Assembly (NCBI RefSeq): GCF_900116445.1 | Contig: NZ_FPBH01000025.1 | Span: 62,001 to 126,000 of the forward strand | Direction: 5' to 3' | Source of the DNA: Paraburkholderia aspalathi | GTDB taxonomy: Bacteria > Pseudomonadota > Gammaproteobacteria > Burkholderiales > Burkholderiaceae | Length of the DNA stretch: 64,000 bases | Shown: positions 60,916 through 64,000 of the stretch, piece by piece | Layout: each line of letters opens with the position of its first letter | Numbering within the stretch: the first letter of the stretch is position 1 | Made by a program: the position numbers and the translations under genes | Notes under the pieces: model-generated | The model's input: only the letters and a program-made list of their open reading frames with translations | Databases searched by the model: none | What the model was told of the DNA's origin: nothing

Positions 60916-62259
60916 ATGAAAGCGTATCGCCCGCGTCCCCCGCATTTTCCCGGCGATCAGTCGCACGCCGAGTGGCGCGATCACACCTTGCCTTACATCA
61001 TCGTGGCCGCGCTGATCGTGCTGATCATCACGCTCATCGTCTGGGTGGTCGATCCGGCGCCGCCGAAGACCATCACCATCAGCGCGGGTCCGCACGATAG
61101 CTCGTTCCTCGTCACCGCGAATCAGTACAAGAAGATCCTCGCCCGCAACGGCATCACGCTGAAGGTGCTGGAGTCCGATGGCTCGGTGCAGAATCTAAGC
61201 CGTCTGCTGGATCCGAAGCAGCACGTCGATCTCGCGCTCGTGCAAGGCGGTGTGGCCGATGGGCTCGATACGTCGTCGCTGATGTCGCTCGGCAGCGTTT
61301 TCTATATTCCGGTGGTGGTGTTCTATCGCGGCACGGGTATCAGCGAGCTTTCAGAACTGGAAGGCAAACGGATTGCAATCGGCCGCGAAGGCAGCGGCAC
61401 GCGCCTCCTCTCACTCAAACTGCTGGAAGCAAACGGCATCCAACCAGGCGGCAACACGGTGCTGGTGCCGAGCGACGGCATGCAGGCCGCCACGCAACTC
61501 GTGGCCGGCGACGTCGACGCGGCGATCCTCAACGGCGACTCCGCGACGCGCGGCCTTATGCTGCGGCTCCTGAAAGTGCCCGGCATCTCGGTGATGGATT
61601 TCGATGAAGCGAGCGCCTATACGCGCCTCTTTCCCTATCTCGACGAGATCGACCTGCCGCCCGGCGTGCTGGATCTCAGACGCAGAATTCCGCCCGACAC
61701 CATCCATCTGATCAGCCCGACGGTCGAACTCGTGGCCCGGACCGGTCTGCATCCGGCGATTTCTGACTTATTGATCGAGGCCGCCCAGGAGGTGCACGGC
61801 ATGCCGGGGCTGTTGCAGCGCGCGGGGGAGTTTCCGAGTCCGGTCGCCCATGAATATCAGATCAGCGAAGACGCGCAGCGCTACTACAAGACCGGCAAGA
61901 GTTTTCTATACCGCACGCTGCCGTTCTGGCTCGCGAGCATCGGCGATCGCACGCTCGTTCTGCTGCTGCCGATGGCGGTGTTGTTGTTTCCGGCGATGCG
62001 CCTGATCCCGGCGCTGTACCGGTGGCGCGTGCGCTCGCGTATCTATCGCTATTACGGGGCGCTGATTGCGATCGAACGCGGCGCATTGGCCGATTCGACC
62101 GAGGAGGAACGCAAGCAGCTGTTCGCGGAACTCGATCATATCGAGGCCTCGCTGAGCCGCTTGCGTATGCCGCTCGCATACGCCGACGCGTTCTATGTGC
62201 TGCGCGAGCACGTCGGCTTCGTGAGGGTCCGGCTGGCGGCGCAAGGCAGCCGCCTTTAA
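60916..62259 (+). CDS. TAXI family TRAP-type solute-binding protein, membrane-anchored
   Basis: A 447-residue protein with an N-terminal transmembrane segment (residues ~26-48, YIIVAALIVLIITLIVWVV), a periplasmic TAXI-type binding domain (~55-320; GREGSGTRLLSLKLLEANGI, GDVDAAILNGDSA), and a second hydrophobic stretch near residue 340 with a basic cytoplasmic tail. TAXI proteins bind glutamate or other carboxylates for TRAP transporters; no TRAP permease is adjacent, so it may be an orphan sensor-like protein. The ATG at 60916 follows GGAGTGCCC. Confidence 0.84.
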   Translation: MKAYRPRPPHFPGDQSHAEWRDHTLPYIIVAALIVLIITLIVWVVDPAPPKTITISAGPHDSSFLVTANQYKKILARNGITLKVLESDGSVQNLSRLLDPKQHVDLALVQGGVADGLDTSSLMSLGSVFYIPVVVFYRGTGISELSELEGKRIAIGREGSGTRLLSLKLLEANGIQPGGNTVLVPSDGMQAATQLVAGDVDAAILNGDSATRGLMLRLLKVPGISVMDFDEASAYTRLFPYLDEIDLPPGVLDLRRRIPPDTIHLISPTVELVARTGLHPAISDLLIEAAQEVHGMPGLLQRAGEFPSPVAHEYQISEDAQRYYKTGKSFLYRTLPFWLASIGDRTLVLLLPMAVLLFPAMRLIPALYRWRVRSRIYRYYGALIAIERGALADSTEEERKQLFAELDHIEASLSRLRMPLAYADAFYVLREHVGFVRVRLAAQGSRL

Positions 62260-62286
62260 CCGGGCGGCGGGCCTTTTCTTTACGCT

Positions 62287-62970
62287 TTACGCTTCGGCGG
62301 TGGCCGACGGTGCTGCCGGCGGTGTAGCCGATTCAGCGGCGGGGGTGTCCGTCGAAGCGACTTGCGGCTGGCTCTCTGCCTCGGCTTGCAAAGTGGCCGA
62401 CGCAGCAGAAGCATTGGCGGACGAATCAGCCGACGAAGCCGCTGCTTTCGCCGCGCCCCTGCCCGCACGATGCGCCTGCAGACGCTGCGCGCCGGCCGCT
62501 TCCTGCGCCGTGACCTTGCCTGCTTCGCCACCCGTCAGATCGACGCGCGCGGCGCCTTCAACCAGGCATTTCCAGTAGCGGCTGCCACGGCACCAGGTTT
62601 TGATCGCGTCGCGCAACTCGGCTTCGCTCAGCGACAGTTCCTTCGCGTGAACCACGAGGTCCTCGAAGATGCCGACCTTCAGCGGCAGCTTGGGTGCCGG
62701 ATTCTTCGGGAAAACATTCGGGAAGCGCTTTTGCAGTCTCCCGATCGATTTCACCACCGGGTCCACCGGCTTCGCGTCAGCCGCGGGCCTGGCGTCAGCC
62801 GCCGGCTTGGCGTCTGACGCTGGCTTGTGACCAGGCGCGGCACGACGCGGCGGCGACGGCTTGCGCGCGGGCTTCGCACCGGGCTTGGCGACCGGCTTGG
62901 CCGCAGGCGCAGCTTCGGCGCGTGCCGCGGCCAGTTGCTTCTTTAATTCAGCAAGTTGTTCGAAACCCAT
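62287..62970 (-). CDS. ProQ/FinO-domain RNA chaperone
   Basis: A 227-residue protein. A central FinO/ProQ domain (residues ~75-150, GRLQKRFPNVFPKNP and IKTWCRGSRYWKCLVEGAARVDLTG) is flanked by Lys/Ala/Pro-rich disordered arms that should help RNA binding, and the tail is Ala/Ser/Thr-rich. Beta-proteobacterial ProQ-type proteins act on small RNAs and mRNAs. The N terminus GFEQLAELKKQLAAARAEA is a helical start. The ATG at 62970 was chosen; a slightly earlier start exists. Cytoplasmic. Confidence 0.88.
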   Translation of the reverse strand: MGFEQLAELKKQLAAARAEAAPAAKPVAKPGAKPARKPSPPRRAAPGHKPASDAKPAADARPAADAKPVDPVVKSIGRLQKRFPNVFPKNPAPKLPLKVGIFEDLVVHAKELSLSEAELRDAIKTWCRGSRYWKCLVEGAARVDLTGGEAGKVTAQEAAGAQRLQAHRAGRGAAKAAASSADSSANASAASATLQAEAESQPQVASTDTPAAESATPPAAPSATAEA

Positions 62971-63220
62971 AGCGCACAATCAATCGAGAAAGACAGGATT
63001 GTAGCAGCGTGTTGAAACATGCTCGTGAGAGGCGGTGAGACGCCGCGCGCCAGCAGTGGCGAACCTTCTGCTATGGCACGATTAAACTCGATACTTTCCG
63101 CCCCGCTTGCCGCGTTCGCATTTCATTGAGCGCGAATAAAGCCCGTATTTCATTGCGCTTTTCGAAGGATGGGGTTGAAGATCTTGTTTTTTGCCGCCAA
63201 GGTAAAAACAGAGGAAAAAA

Positions 63221-64000
63221 CTAGCTTTTGACCGCCACAGGCACCGTCACCTCAACCGCCGTCAGGCCAAAAACCGACACGCACAAGCCGGGCCGCCCGA
63301 CGTTGTTGCGCAGGGAAAGCTGCAGTTGATGCCGTGCGGCGATCCGGGCCACAATCGCCAGCCCAAGTCCGCTGCCGTCGCCCCGGGCTTCCTCCCCGCG
63401 ATAGAAGCGGTCGAAAACCCGCTCGATCTCAGCCGCCGGGATCCCGGACCCACTGTCCACGACATTGAACCCCACGCGCTCGCCCGACCGTTTCAGAATC
63501 ACGTCGACACGCCCACCCCGCGGCGTATGCCGGATCGCATTGTTGATCAGGTTCCCCAACAGGACACTCATCCCGTGCGGTTCAGCCAGCACCGTGTAGA
63601 CATCGTAGTTCGCGCGAGCGTCTTCACACTCAAGCCCGAGATCGATCTCCCTCGTCTCCGCGAGCAGCGAAAAATCGCCGACGACCTGCTCGCCGATCCG
63701 GCGCAGACTCACCGGCACCATCGACGTCACCGGATGCGCATCCTCACGCGCCAGCGTCAACAACTGCTGCACCAGGTGAATGATCCGGTTGACCCGTCCC
63801 TCGACGCGCTCCAGCGTTTGTCCCTCGCCCTTTAGCGAGCCGTCACGGGAAGCCGCCTGCAATTGCAGCTTCAGCGCCGCAAGCGGCGAGCGCAGCTCAT
63901 GTGCGGCGTCGGCGATAAACGTGCGCTGCGCCTGCGATGCAACGTTCAGACGTTGCAGAAGATCGTTGAGCGCTTGTACCAGCGGCTTGATTTCGACCGG
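63221..64000 (-). CDS. Sensor histidine kinase, C-terminal part (5' end outside window)
   Basis: The frame is open to the end of the window, so this is the last ~259 residues of a two-component sensor kinase. The H-box FIADAAHELRSPLAALKL holds the phosphorylated His, followed by the ATPase domain with LLGNLINNAIRHTPRGG, VVDSGSGIPAAEIE and GSGLGLAIVARIAARH. The order and sequence resemble QseC/TctE-type kinases. The sensory and membrane parts and the partner regulator lie beyond base 64000. Confidence 0.9.
   Translation of the reverse strand, partial: PVEIKPLVQALNDLLQRLNVASQAQRTFIADAAHELRSPLAALKLQLQAASRDGSLKGEGQTLERVEGRVNRIIHLVQQLLTLAREDAHPVTSMVPVSLRRIGEQVVGDFSLLAETREIDLGLECEDARANYDVYTVLAEPHGMSVLLGNLINNAIRHTPRGGRVDVILKRSGERVGFNVVDSGSGIPAAEIERVFDRFYRGEEARGDGSGLGLAIVARIAARHQLQLSLRNNVGRPGLCVSVFGLTAVEVTVPVAVKS

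Overview
The window looks like a chromosomal segment of a plant- or soil-associated beta-proteobacterium, most probably a Paraburkholderia. The reasons are the high and even GC content, the many LysR-type regulators, the catBAC and phnWX gene sets, an indole-3-acetate (iac) catabolic cluster split into blocks like those of Paraburkholderia, and an intergenic palindromic repeat of a kind I associate with that genus. No rRNA, tRNA, CRISPR array or insertion sequence was found. Genus assignment is inference; no search was run.

Layout. 1-5131: end of a DUF2760 gene followed by two translationally coupled, divergent Hsp70 genes. 5128-7139: a GAF-GGDEF diguanylate cyclase and a cyclic-nucleotide-type phosphodiesterase. 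7370-8491: a toxin-antitoxin patch (hicAB, then a SymE-like gene). 8490-11626: 2-aminoethylphosphonate degradation (phnX, phnW, divergent LysR). 11711-18200: a short-chain dehydrogenase, an acetylpolyamine amidohydrolase with an MHS-type transporter and LysR regulator, and a TauE-like exporter with its LysR regulator. 18369-22940: a Rieske-oxygenase reductase, then the catechol ortho-cleavage genes catC, catA and catB with divergent catR and a good CatR box. 22995-30118: a CBS-BON protein, an SDR/AraC pair, and a GntR regulator next to two Tat-exported MmgE/PrpD proteins. 30146-41992: the iac region, made of iacCD, a tautomerase, a transporter, a PAS histidine kinase, iacABIHE, a FixJ-type regulator and iacG. 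42115-43015: a large inverted repeat. 43018-57313: a 15-gene operon for a group 1h (actinobacterial-type, high-affinity) [NiFe] hydrogenase. 57688-60765: a nickel/cobalt permease, a CopC-like protein, an outer-membrane barrel-like protein and a DUF2946 protein. 60916-64000: a TAXI-type binding protein, a ProQ/FinO RNA chaperone and part of a sensor kinase.

How the parts fit. IacA/G, E, CD and H should carry indole-3-acetate to catechol. The cat genes in the same window then open the ring. The iacCD oxygenase has no reductase beside it, and the orphan reductase at 18369-19346 is a plausible partner. The hydrogenase operon holds structural genes, a dedicated protease, a complete hypFCDEAB set and five poorly understood accessory genes; the nickel permease just downstream would supply its metal.

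The most interesting locus is the group 1h hydrogenase operon. Its small subunit has Asp where a proximal-cluster Cys is usual. Its accessory genes include a NifU-like protein with no cysteine at all, DUF5947 and DUF6084 proteins, a 482-residue protein I do not recognise, and a 33-residue membrane peptide that is easily missed.
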